DNA from: Temnopleurus reevesii
Taxonomy: Eukaryota; Echinodermata; Echinoidea; Temnopleuroida; Temnopleuridae
DNA length: 58,029 nucleotides
Assembly (NCBI GenBank): GCA_036244855.1
Contig: BQKZ01002248.1
Coordinates: 1-58,029, forward strand
Reading direction: 5' to 3'
Part shown: piece by piece, positions 1-12,512 of the stretch
How the letters are laid out: every line of letters starts with the position of its first letter
How positions within the stretch are numbered: position 1 is the first letter of the stretch
Position numbers and translations under genes: made by a program
The notes under the pieces: model-generated
Told to the model about the DNA's origin: nothing
Database searches by the model: none
What the model saw: only the letters and a program-made list of their open reading frames with translations

Positions 1-360
1 CATGCGCTCTTTGCCGCAAAGGAAAGCATTGCTTCCCTAGACGCCGTGCCTACCACCTAGGCACCCTATTTACCCATAAGTGGGACCATTTATTAGGGAT
101 GGTTCCCTGGGAACTGTCTGGGCACTAGAGCGTATTCCACACGCCGGTGGGACGTACATACCCTAGACTATTAAGGGGTTCCCACCCCGAGCACACGACT
201 GCATTGCTGCCTCTGCTACTCCCGACCGCAAAGTCGGTTTCCCCAGGTGAGGTGGGACAAGGACCCGTGTCATGCACTTGCAGGAGCAACCTATGTCAGC
301 CCGTACTCCAGCGGTGTCCCGAGACGACTTTTACTGGAGCCAGGTAGAGCTGAAAGCAGA
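1..360. other. GC-rich left edge, unclassified
   Basis: The first roughly 360 bases are clearly more GC-rich than the next several kilobases, with CACCCCGAGC- and GGTTTCCCC-type stretches. Short open frames here (147-347, 272-562) resemble no protein I know. It could be the end of a transposable element or of a gene to the left. Confidence 0.35.
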
Positions 361-781
361 AGCTTCTAGGCTACAACTGCCAATTTTCCACAAGATAGAG
401 GATAAAGGAATACAAGATATGACAAATTACGGATATATAACCTGTCCGAGCACACAACAACTAGTCTACTGTAACAATAAATATTATCATTGCGGTCATT
501 GTCACAGATTAGTGTCCAATATCATGAATAAAATCTTCTTGACACCAATTAAATTTTGTTGACTGTGAACATACACAAATTGGCATATATGGGACTAATG
601 TAACTGTCCAGGCTGGAAAACGAACCATTTATTACATTTGTTAGAACTGATTAATTTATTTTCTTGTTATCTATAGATCGTTATGGACTTTGTGATCTTA
701 ATCAAATGTAAAATTGTCAATTACAATGAGTAAATATTGTTTAAAAAATCATTTACATAAAAAAATATGACAGAAAATCAT

Positions 782-818
782 CTCCGTCACGTTCGAGATC
801 CTGCGTTTCGTGACGGAG
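782..818. repeat. 10-bp inverted repeat, 17-nt loop
   Basis: CTCCGTCACG at 782-791 is the exact reverse complement of CGTGACGGAG at 809-818. No T-run follows as for a terminator, and this is animal DNA; it may be the end of a small inverted-repeat transposon. Confidence 0.7.
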
Positions 819-2432
819 CTGATGGTGACGGATATGACAGCTTAAACATAATATCGAACATGGCACTGTCGCCCTGCGGCTAGTTGCACTTTCGTTTTGA
901 CGTAGGTGTACATTGCATCGCCCTTTATCTCACAAACATTACAAAATACAATAATTGCACAATTTCAATGAAATCTAGACCGTTCGGATATGACGATGAA
1001 TAAAGGTAAGCATCTATCATTCCATGAATTCGTTCTTTTGTTGGAAATTTCCGGCCCAAACACAAGACCACTGCTGGGGGAAAATGATCGTCAGTATATG
1101 GTGGCGCGTTGCTACGCAGAACGCCCGCTGCCACTGACTTGATTTGTCGATAGATGGCGCTATAAAAAGTACGAAACAGTATCTGACGCAAATGGAGGGA
1201 CAGAAAAATCGGTAACCCCCAAAGTAAAAATATATTATTTTCTTCAAGATAACAAATTTTAATAAACTTAAAAATAATACCTGATAAAAAATAAAGCATT
1301 TCAGAGGGTTTTCATGAAAAACAGTTGACATTAAGAAAAGATATGAAGGAAGTAATGTTTTATATATACCCATCGGGACATAGAGATTTGAGGGGGGTCA
1401 CAACCCATTATTGCGGTGGGATAAAAAAAAATAGAATTAATCAAACAATTATCATACCCTGGGTAATCATAATTATACCTTATTCGATAAAAGGGATAAA
1501 AATAAGAAAATAAAAGCTGTGCATTTTTCAACTATAAACCTTGAAAGTGGCGGGACACAAAAGTAGACACTTAGTGAAGAATCACCCGACTACATCACAC
1601 AAATACAGCATTGCTCTTCACGAGATACACAATGAGACACACAGTGTATACCCTTTATCACTCTCTGTGTTTGTGCACAACGAAACCCAACGTTCTTGCA
1701 GACTAGGAATTGGGGGTGTGTGCATGAAACCGACAACCGAATTTAGTCAGAATAGTATGGTGCTGTCACATTAATTCGCACATCATATTAATTCGTACAT
1801 CACATGAATTTCTACAAAATCGATGAAATATTACAAATCTGACATCACCATCGTAAATAGCATTGTTTATTTGCCTAAACTGGTAATTTTCTTATCAAAA
1901 GGACCAAAACCAAGGAAAATATTGCCAAAAGATCGGCAAATTTGCTTGCATTTGCAGAAAAACACGGGTCTCACGATACTGATCCGAATCCTTCCAATTT
2001 TCGGACAGAAATCATCAAATTTGTAAGTAAGCAGACATACCATTTGATTCCTTGATATTTTGTGGTCAAACTACTGTAAATTTTGCATCTTAGATAGAAG
2101 CAATTTTATGGCAAATCTTGTTCAAAACGGGGTGTAAGGATTAATATGACACAGTTAGTTGACAATTTTCGCCATTTTCCAGCTTGGAGCGATGCGATCG
2201 TTTCGTCAATCGAATTTTGATATATCGCGATATCTCTGTGATTCTTTCGTGAATTAATTTTATTTTTGGAAATATTTGAAGCATAAAATATGTAGTTTCA
2301 TTTCGTGCCAAGATTTTAGAAAATAATTTTGTATTTTAAGATATATATTTTGCTAAGTAAAAAGTACTACGATCTAAAAATGCTCTAGAAAAACTATACG
2401 AATTAGTGTGACCCCATCATACTTAGTAGAGG

Positions 2433-2459
2433 CATGGATAGTTCTTTTTACTATCCATG
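2433..2459. repeat. 10-bp perfect hairpin with T-rich 7-nt loop
   Basis: CATGGATAGT (2433-2442) pairs with ACTATCCATG (2450-2459). Flanking GTAGAGG and GGTAGAGGTAC also echo each other. Likely a transposon remnant. Confidence 0.65.
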
Positions 2460-2496
2460 GTAGAGGTACACTAAGTGACCTCAGCCGGTGTTGAAT

Positions 2497-2536
2497 GCTG
2501 GTTTTGGTGTTGCGGATATGGTAACACCAACACCAG
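2497..2536. repeat. Imperfect hairpin
   Basis: GCTGGTTTTGGTGTT on the left pairs with AACACCAACACCAGC on the right, with a short loop. It lies about 40 bp after the hairpin at 2433, so both may belong to one small element. Confidence 0.55.
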
Positions 2537-2823
2537 CTATAAAACCAAACAAAACCTGTCACTGTTGTTTTATTATGGTTTTTTGTACAGTTTCTGTGAT
2601 TGTTGTTGTTGCCTTGTTGGTTTTGAATATCATCTGCTGAACCGAGATGGCGAGAATCTGTGCAATTTCCCTATTTTTCAAATTAGCACCAACCATATAG
2701 GTATCCAGTAGATTTTTATTTAAAATTGGTGTTGAAATCATTCATGTTTTTTTCTCCACTTCAATTCCTCACAGAACAGGACCAATTTTGCAACAACAAC
2801 CTGTGACATGTTGGTAGAAAATC

Positions 2824-2935
2824 AAAGGAGGGATTCATGCCAGAAAAAATCTTGCTTTGATTGAAAGCACAAAAATTGACAAACATATAAAATAAAATTT
2901 GAACAAAATAAGACAATGAACAGAAAGTTAGCTAT
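2824..2935 (+). repeat. Dispersed repeat, copy A
   Basis: Shares an ordered series of blocks with 19955-20060: AAAGGAGG, then a CTTGCT.TGATT run, AAAGC.CAAAAAT, GACAAACA and a GAC..AA end. Diverged but colinear over about 100 bp. Confidence 0.6.
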
Positions 2936-5139
2936 AATTTAAAGATATTTAAAGAATATTAAAATTGTTATATTTTCTTAAAATTGGCAACTTTAGGTCA
3001 TGTGACATGATGTGTTGATGACGTACGTTCTTTACTTTTCTACAATATGTACACGTATGTTTATCTTACGTGCCCTATATTCGACCAGGATAGCTGACTA
3101 ACGTAAAATGTAAAATACCAGATTTAAAACGTTAATATTCATGAATCCTGGCTTGAAAGTTGGATATAATCAAATTATTGGTTTTTATGCTCTAATTTTA
3201 AGCCATTTAACAGTAATATGATTCTATTTCTTGACGAATTCATATAGTTGGATATATATTCTTGAATTTAATTTGAAATATTGTTCATGAAAAAAGAGAA
3301 GACAAATTTCACAAGGGAAATATGATTTTGATAAACTTTAGATTTAATAAAAAGTATGTCTTTTGTGTTGTAATCACCCATTTGCTGGGTATTTCAACAG
3401 AATTGTATATTGCCCCAAACATCATAATCTAAAAAGACTGCAAAGAAAAGTTTAGATGAAACAGATTTTCACAAAAAATTGTACATGCAAGTACATAAGA
3501 TTTCATTTCCCAAGTTACAGATCCAAATATCTAAAAAATGAAAAAGCAGCCATATAGGAAAAGGAAAGGAAGGAGAGAGGGAACAATCAATATAAAAGGG
3601 AGAACACCATAGTGAAGCTCACTATGACAAATGCTTTCTGATAAAAGTGGATGTTTATTGTGTGAGGTATGATTTATACCATTTCGTTGTGGAATTGTGT
3701 GTGATTTACATGTACAATGTGCATAATGTTTATATTACCCATGCAAAATGCAAATGTTTGATGACCATTTTCAAAATGTGTGTTCATGTTTTTATTAAAT
3801 AGATACGAGTGATAGTTATGGTAAAGATATTGATTTTAATGCACTGAAATACGAAAAAGGAATGATATTTCTCACATATGGCCAAGTCCACGAAAAAGTA
3901 AACTTTGTTCATAATTATATTTTAGCTCTATTTCCAAAGTATGTCAGAATATATGAATGCAAATCACATGGAAGAGCATTAATTTAGAGGGGCTTCATTG
4001 CTAGCCTTAGCTATTGTTTGCCAATACATCACAACCCCCTACAAGTGCTGTACACTTCAATGACAAAATGATTGCACGTAGGACTTTGGAGATGATCATA
4101 CATGTATAAGCTTTTTCAAGTTGAATAGCCATTTGTCTCATTTCTGCTGCCTTTTAGACCACTTTAATTCAATTATTATTACTGCCAGTCTTTGGCATAT
4201 CGTTGACCTCGCTAGCAAACCATCTTCCATGGTCTACTGAGGATATGTTGACAGCAGACCTATTAAACTGAGCTCAAATGAGACTGCCTTTTCAGCTGTG
4301 ACATTCTGATTAAGACATGAAGATCAAGGAGACAAAAATAGATTTAAGGAGTGATAAAGTTTTAAGGTTTTAATGAGAGTACAGAAAATTGTAAATTATC
4401 ACAACAAATAGGCCCTGAATAATGTTCTCCAGTTTAACAATATGATGGGTCAATCGACAATGTACAGCTTCCTACTCCAGATTTTTTTTTGTAAATTAGA
4501 CCAGAATTAAAAAAAAACTGTACTGGTGCATCAAAATCACATACATGTAGTGCCGTATTGAATGTTGCAAGTCATGAAACATATTAAGATGTCCTAGCTG
4601 TCTCCAAGAAATATGGATTGATGCCAAATAATGTTGTTTACCATTGTTAATGCCCAGATTGAAATATAATAGACAAATCTGATTTACAAGTCTGAACCTT
4701 GATCAATGGTACTCAACCAATCTTTCCCTTTCTCTATACCTCCCTATTGATCTCTGGACTTTGATCTTCAATATTGAATAACTATGGTGTAATGCTAGAT
4801 GCCAAATGGGATACAAACAATATAATATATGATCCTGGACAATAGAAATTGTTTGGAAGGAAAAGCAGAGATACTAAGCGTGGTCAGAGGCCTATTAAAG
4901 GTGTAAAATTACCTTTAATTCCCATCATATGACACTAATCCCAACAGGGGCCCACAATGCATGAAAAATTTAAATATTGGTGCGAGAAAGGGCTAAATTG
5001 TGGGAACTCTTGCTCAAAGCATGATATTTTGGAGGTGTGGAAAAGAAATATAACTTTAAGCATATGATTTTTTCCTGCACAACTTCTAATTTTCTCCTAA
5101 AACGGAGGTACACTCCATGCTGCCAATAGAGCTTTGAAT

Positions 5140-5550
5140 GTGTCAGAACTGGGCACACTGATGAATAGCTCTACTGAGTGGAGAGCCCATGTGAGTTTTC
5201 GTCTGAGGACGTCCTGAGTGAGTGAGAGTGTGCTGTATGTCTGAGCTAGGCACACTGATGAATACATGTATCTGAACTGAGTGGAGAGCCCATGTGAGGT
5301 TTCGTCTGAGGACGTCCTGAGCAAGTGAGTTAGAGTGTGCTGTGTGTCTGAGATGGGCACACTGATGAATGAGCGGAATTTTTGAAGAGCCATGTGAGGT
5401 CTCATCTGAGGATGTCCTGAGTGAGTGAATGAGAATTTGCTGTGCTACTGAGCTAGGCACATAATGAATAGCTGGATTGTGTGGAGAGTCCATGTGAGGT
5501 CTCGTCTGAGGACGTGTTGAGTGAGTGAGTGAGTAAAAGTATGCTGTGTG
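5140..5550 (+). repeat. Minisatellite, about 100-bp unit, four copies
   Basis: Units carry GGCACACTGATGAAT, GAGAGCCCATGTGAGG and CGTCTGAGGACGTCCTGAG. The CACACTG marks fall at 5154, 5251, 5358 and (as CACATAATG) 5458, so spacing is 97, 107 and 100 bp. Long antisense open frames across it (5097-5405, 5143-5667) are products of the repeat. Confidence 0.9.
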
Positions 5551-6671
5551 TCTGCTGAATGTTTTGTGATTATTTCTAAAATTTTTATCTAGGCCCCCAT
5601 GGGCTACCGTGTTTAAATAAAACAGCAAACAGGTAAATGAGAAAATAAGATGGATGAAAAGAGACATGGATCATCCTCCCCTCCCCCCCCCAAAAAAAAA
5701 TGAAACCAAAGTAAACCTCAAACTTACCCCATATTTTCCAAAAACATTATATATTGATAAGGGTAGTCTCTCCATGAAGCGAGAAACTAGATTCATGGTC
5801 TCATCATTTCAATCATTCTGTTTGAAAAATCATATCCTGTGAATGTTGGAAACGGTAGACTTACCCTTCATTCATCAGAAGTGACCATAATAATTTTAGA
5901 TTATGATACCAATCGCTTTGAATCTTTTTTAACTTAAACTCTTACGGAATTGTATTCATTAAATATCACTGTTGTTATTATTCAAAATGATGAGAAAAAA
6001 AATTGGGTGATTGCATGATGTAATACTGGAAGGAGTAAGCAAACGTCATGTACTCAACATTATCTTCCAATGCTACATGACACGCAATTGATTGTACAAA
6101 CATTGAATGAAGCCCTTGGCTGAAGGTCTTTCCTAGCTCTCCTTTTTTATCTTGTCTTGTTCAAATAAGATTATTGGACTAAGCATACTTTGTAGAGACT
6201 GTCAGGTGACGCAGCATACAGGCAGATCTTAGTTATCATGACACAGGAGATTGGACAGTCATCTTGCTGTGCAATTGTAGTATTATGCTTCCTTAAGGAA
6301 GTCTTATATTCAGGGGTATCAATATCAGTTTTATTGCACATTTATAGATATGTGAGTATATTACATTATGTGTTACACATGTATGTGAAATTTTGTTCGT
6401 TAATAATGCATGTAGACATTAATTGAGATTGTACATGTATGCTTATTTCATTCACTGTTATCTCAGGTTAGGTCACTCTATGTAGTGTAATATTGTTTTC
6501 TATTTGATATATACACTATATATATAAATGTTTAGAATAGCAATATCTTACATCAGGCCTTGTATTAGCCTAGATGCATAAGGCAATCCAAGGCAATTGC
6601 CATGGTTGCCCTCTTTGGGTTGCCTAAGCTAAGGTTTTCTATTGTTTTTACTTGAGTAAAAAAGTTCCCTT

Positions 6672-7250
6672 TAGCTGCGTCTGCACTATAGCGAGTTTTT
6701 CAATTAGCGCGCTAGCTCTGATCCGGGTAAATAGCCCGATCAGAACTAACTCGAGCTAATTTGCAGTGCAGACGCAAACAGTGAGCTAATTCACTGAAAA
6801 ATCTCGAGCTTAACAAGCCCAAGATATCTTGGGCTAGTTTCCAAAACAGTGAGCTAATTTGGAAAATAGCTCACTAACTCGCTCTTATTTGGTACAGTGC
6901 AGCTCGCGCTAATTCGGCGACTCGGGCTAATTTATTCATTCGTTGTGTGAGAGCAGCGGAGCATGGCAGGCCTATTGACGAGCACTTCGTGCGAGTTTCT
7001 CCGCACAACAACCACATGCTTATTTTCCTAGACTGCGCATGCTCCAGAACTAGACCAAGCTCGGAGAGTGGGCTAATGCAGCTCACGCTCGCGCTAAATT
7101 GAGGAAAGAGAGCTAAGTCCGTCAAGCTCGAGATTCCAAACTCGCTATAGTGCAGACCAAGATTGCCAATCTCGAGATTAATTGCAAAGATGGTTGATCG
7201 GACTAAAAGCTCGAGATCAAGGAAACTCTGGCTAGTGCAGCGCCGGCTAT
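6672..7250. mobile_element. Foldback element with several inverted arms
   Basis: TCTGCACTATAGCGAGTTT at 6680-6698 is the exact reverse complement of 7138-7156 (19 bp). GCGTCTGCACT at 6677-6687 also pairs with AGTGCAGACGC at 6765-6775, and the right end near 7230-7250 (GGCTAGTGCAGCGCCGGCTA) is a third, imperfect partner. GAGCTAATT is repeated inside. No coding capacity; a non-autonomous foldback transposon is the best reading. Confidence 0.7.
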
Positions 7251-9162
7251 AGTCATACTGGCCTTGAAAGTGATGCCCTGAAGAAATCTTATTTGGAGGC
7301 CTGGTACATTTACCAGATAGCACACTGTACGTACTCCTGTTAGCAAATCCGGTGGAGGGGCAACAGGATCTATAGCCTTTTAATTTTTCCCTCATCAAGC
7401 CTTTTTAAGTGCATGAAAATGGGTATGAGGTGTGAAAATCCCCAGTAGTTCGCACTACGATGGACAGGATGATATTTCAGAATAATTACACTCCAAAGTG
7501 TGACTTTGATCTTGATCCGAGTCAAATCAGGGTGATCCTCACATCTATGTTTGAAAATCGACGCGAGGATCTCGGTAATTCACCATTCAGTGTAGTGCAA
7601 AAAATCCTAATATTGCAAACTTGCTGGATGAGAATCAAAAAGTTTTTTTGACAGAGCCATCAGCTGTTCTTTGCCTTCTGGTGAATTTCCAGTTTGTTGA
7701 ACAAAATTGAAATTGAATTGATAAGAAATCTATGATCAAACTACTGTACTCTATTTTCAATGAAAATTTACACACTCCCTGGACAACCAAACAATTCTTC
7801 TTCTTGGTTTCATTATCTTGAATTCAAATTTAAGTTTAAAAAACAAGATGTTTATTTGGTTTACATCATATTGTATTTCAATCATCTACATTTTCCAGGC
7901 AATATACTCCTCAAGGAAAAAACCGTTCGGTCACCCTTTCCTTCCTCTGACCTGTTTTTCAAATTGATCTCATTTTCCTTCATAACATCTTAGTATCCTT
8001 CTACCACTTGTATGGGGAGGAATTATTCTAGGTTATAACCTTCAAGGTGAGGATGCTTTTCTGCCGTAAGAAGATACACCTTACAGATCTCACTGAATGG
8101 ATTGTGAACAATTTGATGAAGGGATTGAACGTTGGGTAGATTTTCTTTATGATTGGGCATTCACCCTTTGATAATACTGCTTAATTTTGAAATCAGTTTG
8201 CTTCTCTTCTCTCTAATGTGTTTTGATCTTCGATGGAAAGTCAACATTTTGAGTCTGTTGCAAGAACAGAGGCAATTCTAGTATTCATAAAAATATGAGC
8301 GTAGAGTAATCCACATGTGTGCAGTAAAATGATTTGCAATATATATTTTATTAAACCCATTACCCGTCAATCAAGGGCAGTGCTTGATAATGTCAATTCA
8401 TGAAAAAATTTGTACAGAAGCCGTGATGAATCATGCTATAGTATGAATTATCCTGCTTGTATGTATTTGCACTGTGAGGACACCTTGGAATTGGATGCAG
8501 TGTTATATACAGGTACATGTAACTTTAATATACAGTGCATTTGCCCAGAAGCTGTGGGATCTGAAAGTCTGATAGTGACTTTCAAAACATTTTTTGCTTA
8601 AACATGATTAAGACCACTTTGTGTCCTCTAACTAGTACGGTTTCCTGGAGAGCCTTGATCATGCTACGTTGAATATTGATAGGAATGAACGCTACTTTTA
8701 TTAAATCCACTCTTATTGATATCCACTGTTAAATCTGAGGAGACAATGGTTTTTATAGATAGATTCTATAATCTCGAATTTTTTTAACCAATGTGGAATC
8801 ATAGCTAACTTTGATAGGGGTAGGCAAATGAAAACTAGTTTTTTTAAATTTGAATTAAAACAGAATGTATTCTGTTGCCATTTGCCATTCACCAGATGGT
8901 ATCCAAAGTCATGTACACTGAATACCTTTTAAGTAAAACTATGCAATGAAAAATTGCTCAGAACTAGTATAAATTGTTATGAAGATCAAAAGAACTAAAA
9001 TAAGATTTGTAATCACCCCATGGCCAAAGGGGTAACAGATGACACCTGTTTACAAAAATAATTTTCATTTGCGCCCCACCACATGTTAGAATATTGGGTC
9101 GAAGGGCTTTGTTTTGAAATTAAATTGTATTTACATTGTTTTCATTGATTTCGTTTTGATAG
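7251..9162. other. Upstream flank of LYST exon 1, no gene seen
   Basis: AT-rich sequence with no recognisable coding exon. Untranslated first exon(s) and the promoter may lie here or further left, but no core promoter element could be supported. Confidence 0.4.
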
Positions 9163-9296
9163 GATGCTAGATTGATCAGCTCTTGTGGTCCGAGTGTGAC
9201 TTGTAGTCCAAGATGGAGTCTGGTAGAGGCCTTCACCAGAACCTCAAGGTTCGCTGGGACAGATATACTTCCTGCAACCAGGACACCCAGGCTGAG
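9163..9296 (+). CDS. LYST: LYST exon 1 (coding from 9213) with short 5' UTR
   Basis: The ATG at 9213 opens [12 protein letters not shown] and 28 codons run to the donor GAG|gtaaat (phase 0). An in-frame TAG at 9204 makes this the first possible start in this exon. A polypyrimidine stretch followed by AG at 9161-9162 suggests the exon is spliced on its left, so one or more untranslated exons and the promoter lie upstream and were not located. The 5' leader from 9163 contains a tiny upstream ORF (ATG CTA GAT TGA at 9164). The left boundary is inferred; the coding part is supported by phase and by an N-terminal position like that of vertebrate LYST. Confidence 0.7.
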
Positions 9297-12200
9297 GTAA
9301 ATATGAACTGGCTTAACATGTGGTCATTTTTTAAAGTAAGGGACACATTACAGAAAGAGTGAGTAAAACAAAAGAGGGACATGAAAATTTCTTAAGGCCA
9401 ATGGAAAGGGCATTGGGGTCAGTTAGCCTTCACTGACCTTGGAATCCAAACTAAAGCTTGCTACTGTAAATTATAATTGTTTTATCAAATCGCTGGTTAT
9501 TCAGATATTTGGTTTCTATTGATTAAAAAAATATAAAGGTCTAATACCAATGGTTCTGTCAAAGACGTTAGAAGAGAAAATTAGAATCACTTGTCTATGA
9601 AAATTAAGGAAGAGTCTGTAAGGCTGCATACAAATAGAGAGGAACACAATTCTATCATTGAGGGGTCTTTACATGTATATTTCAGACTATGAGTAAAATG
9701 ATATCTTTTTTTAAGGTGTTTCCTATTTTTCAGCTATGCCATGTGTTATAGTAGGGCCACAATAGGATCATCTAGTCTATTTCCCCCTATTTTCGTCATT
9801 GGGTCATCGTTGGTAATCACAATATGATCTTGTTATTTGTCATGATAGCATACAAGGTAATTATATTTTCCCTAGATTTAAGATTTAAGGACTTTGCTCT
9901 TCCAAAGAAGGTCAAGTATTTTATCTAAAATGTTATCTAAACCTTGTCTAATGGGTCAGATTTATCATTATTCACATACATATTTATCATGCACTTCCCT
10001 GTATAGGTGTTGCATGAGCATAACAAAAAAATTTCATGGGCTGGATGTATTATTTTGATGAGTGAATTAGTCTTCCGAGCTTCTCTAACAGGGGTAAAAT
10101 AGATATCAAGGGGGTCTTCTTGTGTGTATACATTCTGAGATGCAGAGTGAAATGACCCTCCTCTATGGGACATCCATTTTCATTTTATAAAGCCAACAAT
10201 ATTTCATTTTTCGGAAGTAAGCATTTTCTATGACATGGATGACATAAAAAATCTATATTTTTTATTGGGACGAGTAGATCGGAAATGGAAAGTGAATGAG
10301 AAAAATCAGTCATTCGGTTTGCTTTGAATTGCTGTTCTTTTTAAGATATTATTATTGATAAAATTTCAATTTTGATTGATATTAGAGTCTGAATACTTTC
10401 CTTCATCCTTAACTGCAGATTTATGATAAATGTATCACTGAGAGTATTTATTGAAACAGAGTAAATATTCATTAAATAAACTCTGAATGAAATCTTAAAG
10501 AAAAGATAGGTTTACTGATACATATAGATGCACATTTTATGCATACTCTATATACACAAAGGTTTTTCTTGACAACCAAAAAGTTTGCTTGAGGCATGCC
10601 CGACATGCAAGAATTATTCTATTAGTAAAGCGGCCAAATGTTGCAAATATCAAATTGTATGTTCCATTTTGTATAGAAAGTAGGATTATTACCTAATTTG
10701 CTATTTTTCATTTTTATTACAGAAGAAGTCTCAATATTTAGGTGATTTCCTAGAGCACCTTATTTCAATGTCTACAAATCCTTCCATAGACTCAGAGGAC
10801 CTATACAACTTCTGGTAAGTCTCTCTGTATTCAGTTTTCTTCATGATTTGCAATGATTATTGACAAAGCTATATTGTTTGTATGATTGAAAAGCAATTTA
10901 CTGGTTCTAGCTCTATGTTATTCATGTTTACATTTTTCTGATATTCTTAGAATTTTGGTAGAGAATTTAGTACAAACACTGCTTGAGTATTCTGCCGAGT
11001 GTGTAAAATGTATGTTATTATGTATTTGAATGTAGACAATAAAATTTGAATATGAAAAAGAGTTTGCATGTATTAACATTGGTTTTGAAATTTGTCACGG
11101 TATTTCATTAGACTATTTCAGATTAAAACTTGTGCTCGAACAATGAGAGAACCCTTTGTAGTCTCTTTATACCACCAAGTATCTTAATAATAATAACAAC
11201 ATTTTAATATAGGGCGCTTTATACGTGTGACAAATGCTCCGGCGACAATTGCTCCGGCAAAAAACTGACACAGTAAGCCTAATGTCAAACCTAATCCCAA
11301 ACCTAACCCTAACTCTAATCCTAATCTTGACATCATTCTGAATCATAAACCCTATCATAACCCTAACCCTAACCCTACTCCTAGCCAGAAAAATGAACCG
11401 GAGCAGTTGTCGCCGGAGCAAATGTCGGGTCACCGTTTCTAAGTCAACCTTTCCTTTCAAACATGTTCACTTCCACTTTAATAAAGTAGCCCATGCAGGG
11501 CGCTGCAATTGTTTTCACCAATTGCATTATTGAGCAATAAAGTTTTCAAATCGCTTGCCTGAATAAATGTTTCTCTTGCACAAAATTGATGGCCAATGCT
11601 AATTTGCATAGAGAAGAAAACTAGTGTAAACTATTCTACTTGCCCTATTTATAGGCATGTGACAATTTCATTTACTTGCCCGAGAGCTAAATTTTATGGG
11701 ACAGCGGGTTTGTAGCACTCGGCCATGTGTGGGAAAAAAAAGTTTGTTTCCCCTTCAACAGCAATTTAGCTATATATATTGTTACACTTAAGCTGATCTA
11801 GTTCCCAAAGTTAGTCAGGGACTACCAAGAAAATGTGATATGAATTATCTCTTATTTTGTTTTGTCAGATTTTGAGGGACTATATTCATATCAAAGTCCA
11901 CAGATTGACCTTATGTTTCACAATGTTTACTTTTAACAGTAATGACGTCCACAGCGCCTTCAACATTCTTGCTCTTGAGTTCATGACATCAGTGAAGGAT
12001 ATATCGACTCAACCTCCAGCACCATGCTCAATGGATGATTTCCACCGAACACTAGACAGCGCCATCTCTAGTCAGCAGTCTGCACAGTTGCCCCAGGCTG
12101 GTCTCATGGACTTTTTGATGCATGGAAGAGGGTGGCTCCTTCTAAATGCATTATCCATTCTAGCCACACAGGTGAGATTATTTGTTTTGAAGAGGAGGAG

Positions 12201-12475
12201 GGGGGGGTGGATTTTGGGCAGAGGTGGTGGATTGTTTGAAAGCAATGAAGATCTGTGTGGGAGAGATTGCTGATTGAACTTTGACTTTTTATATTCATGT
12301 ATTTTTTATTGGCATATAAAGTATCCAAAGAATTCCTACGTACTGTGTTTACCTTCTCTATAATAGCTTCATTATTACGGGAGAAAATATTCTTCCATAG
12401 ACATGGAACCAATTTCTTTTATGTCAACAAGTGATTTGATGATGATGATGATGACGATGACGATGACGATGATGG

Positions 12476-12512
<37 letters not shown>

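Larger units (their letters stand above)
361..5130. other. AT-rich upstream stretch with no gene seen
   Basis: I see no coding homology. Contents: hairpins at 782-818, 2433-2459 and 2497-2536, short AATTCG-type direct repeats near 1770-1810, and a dispersed repeat copy at about 2824-2935. The open frames here are short and unsupported. Confidence 0.5.

Noticed and set aside
5143..5667. 174-codon antisense open frame
   Set aside because: It is the minisatellite read in frame, with no known domain and a repeat-driven composition.
6874..7398. 174-codon antisense open frame
   Set aside because: Lies mostly in the foldback element; no recognisable protein and no splice or homology support.
11280..11400. 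Possible true telomere or chromosome end
   Set aside because: The CCCTAA-like units are degenerate, short and inside a transposon within an intron.
11167..11460. 97-codon antisense frame rich in RVRVRV, echoed at 18281-18526
   Set aside because: Both are the telomere-like core of the two MITE copies translated; conservation is due to DNA repeat identity.
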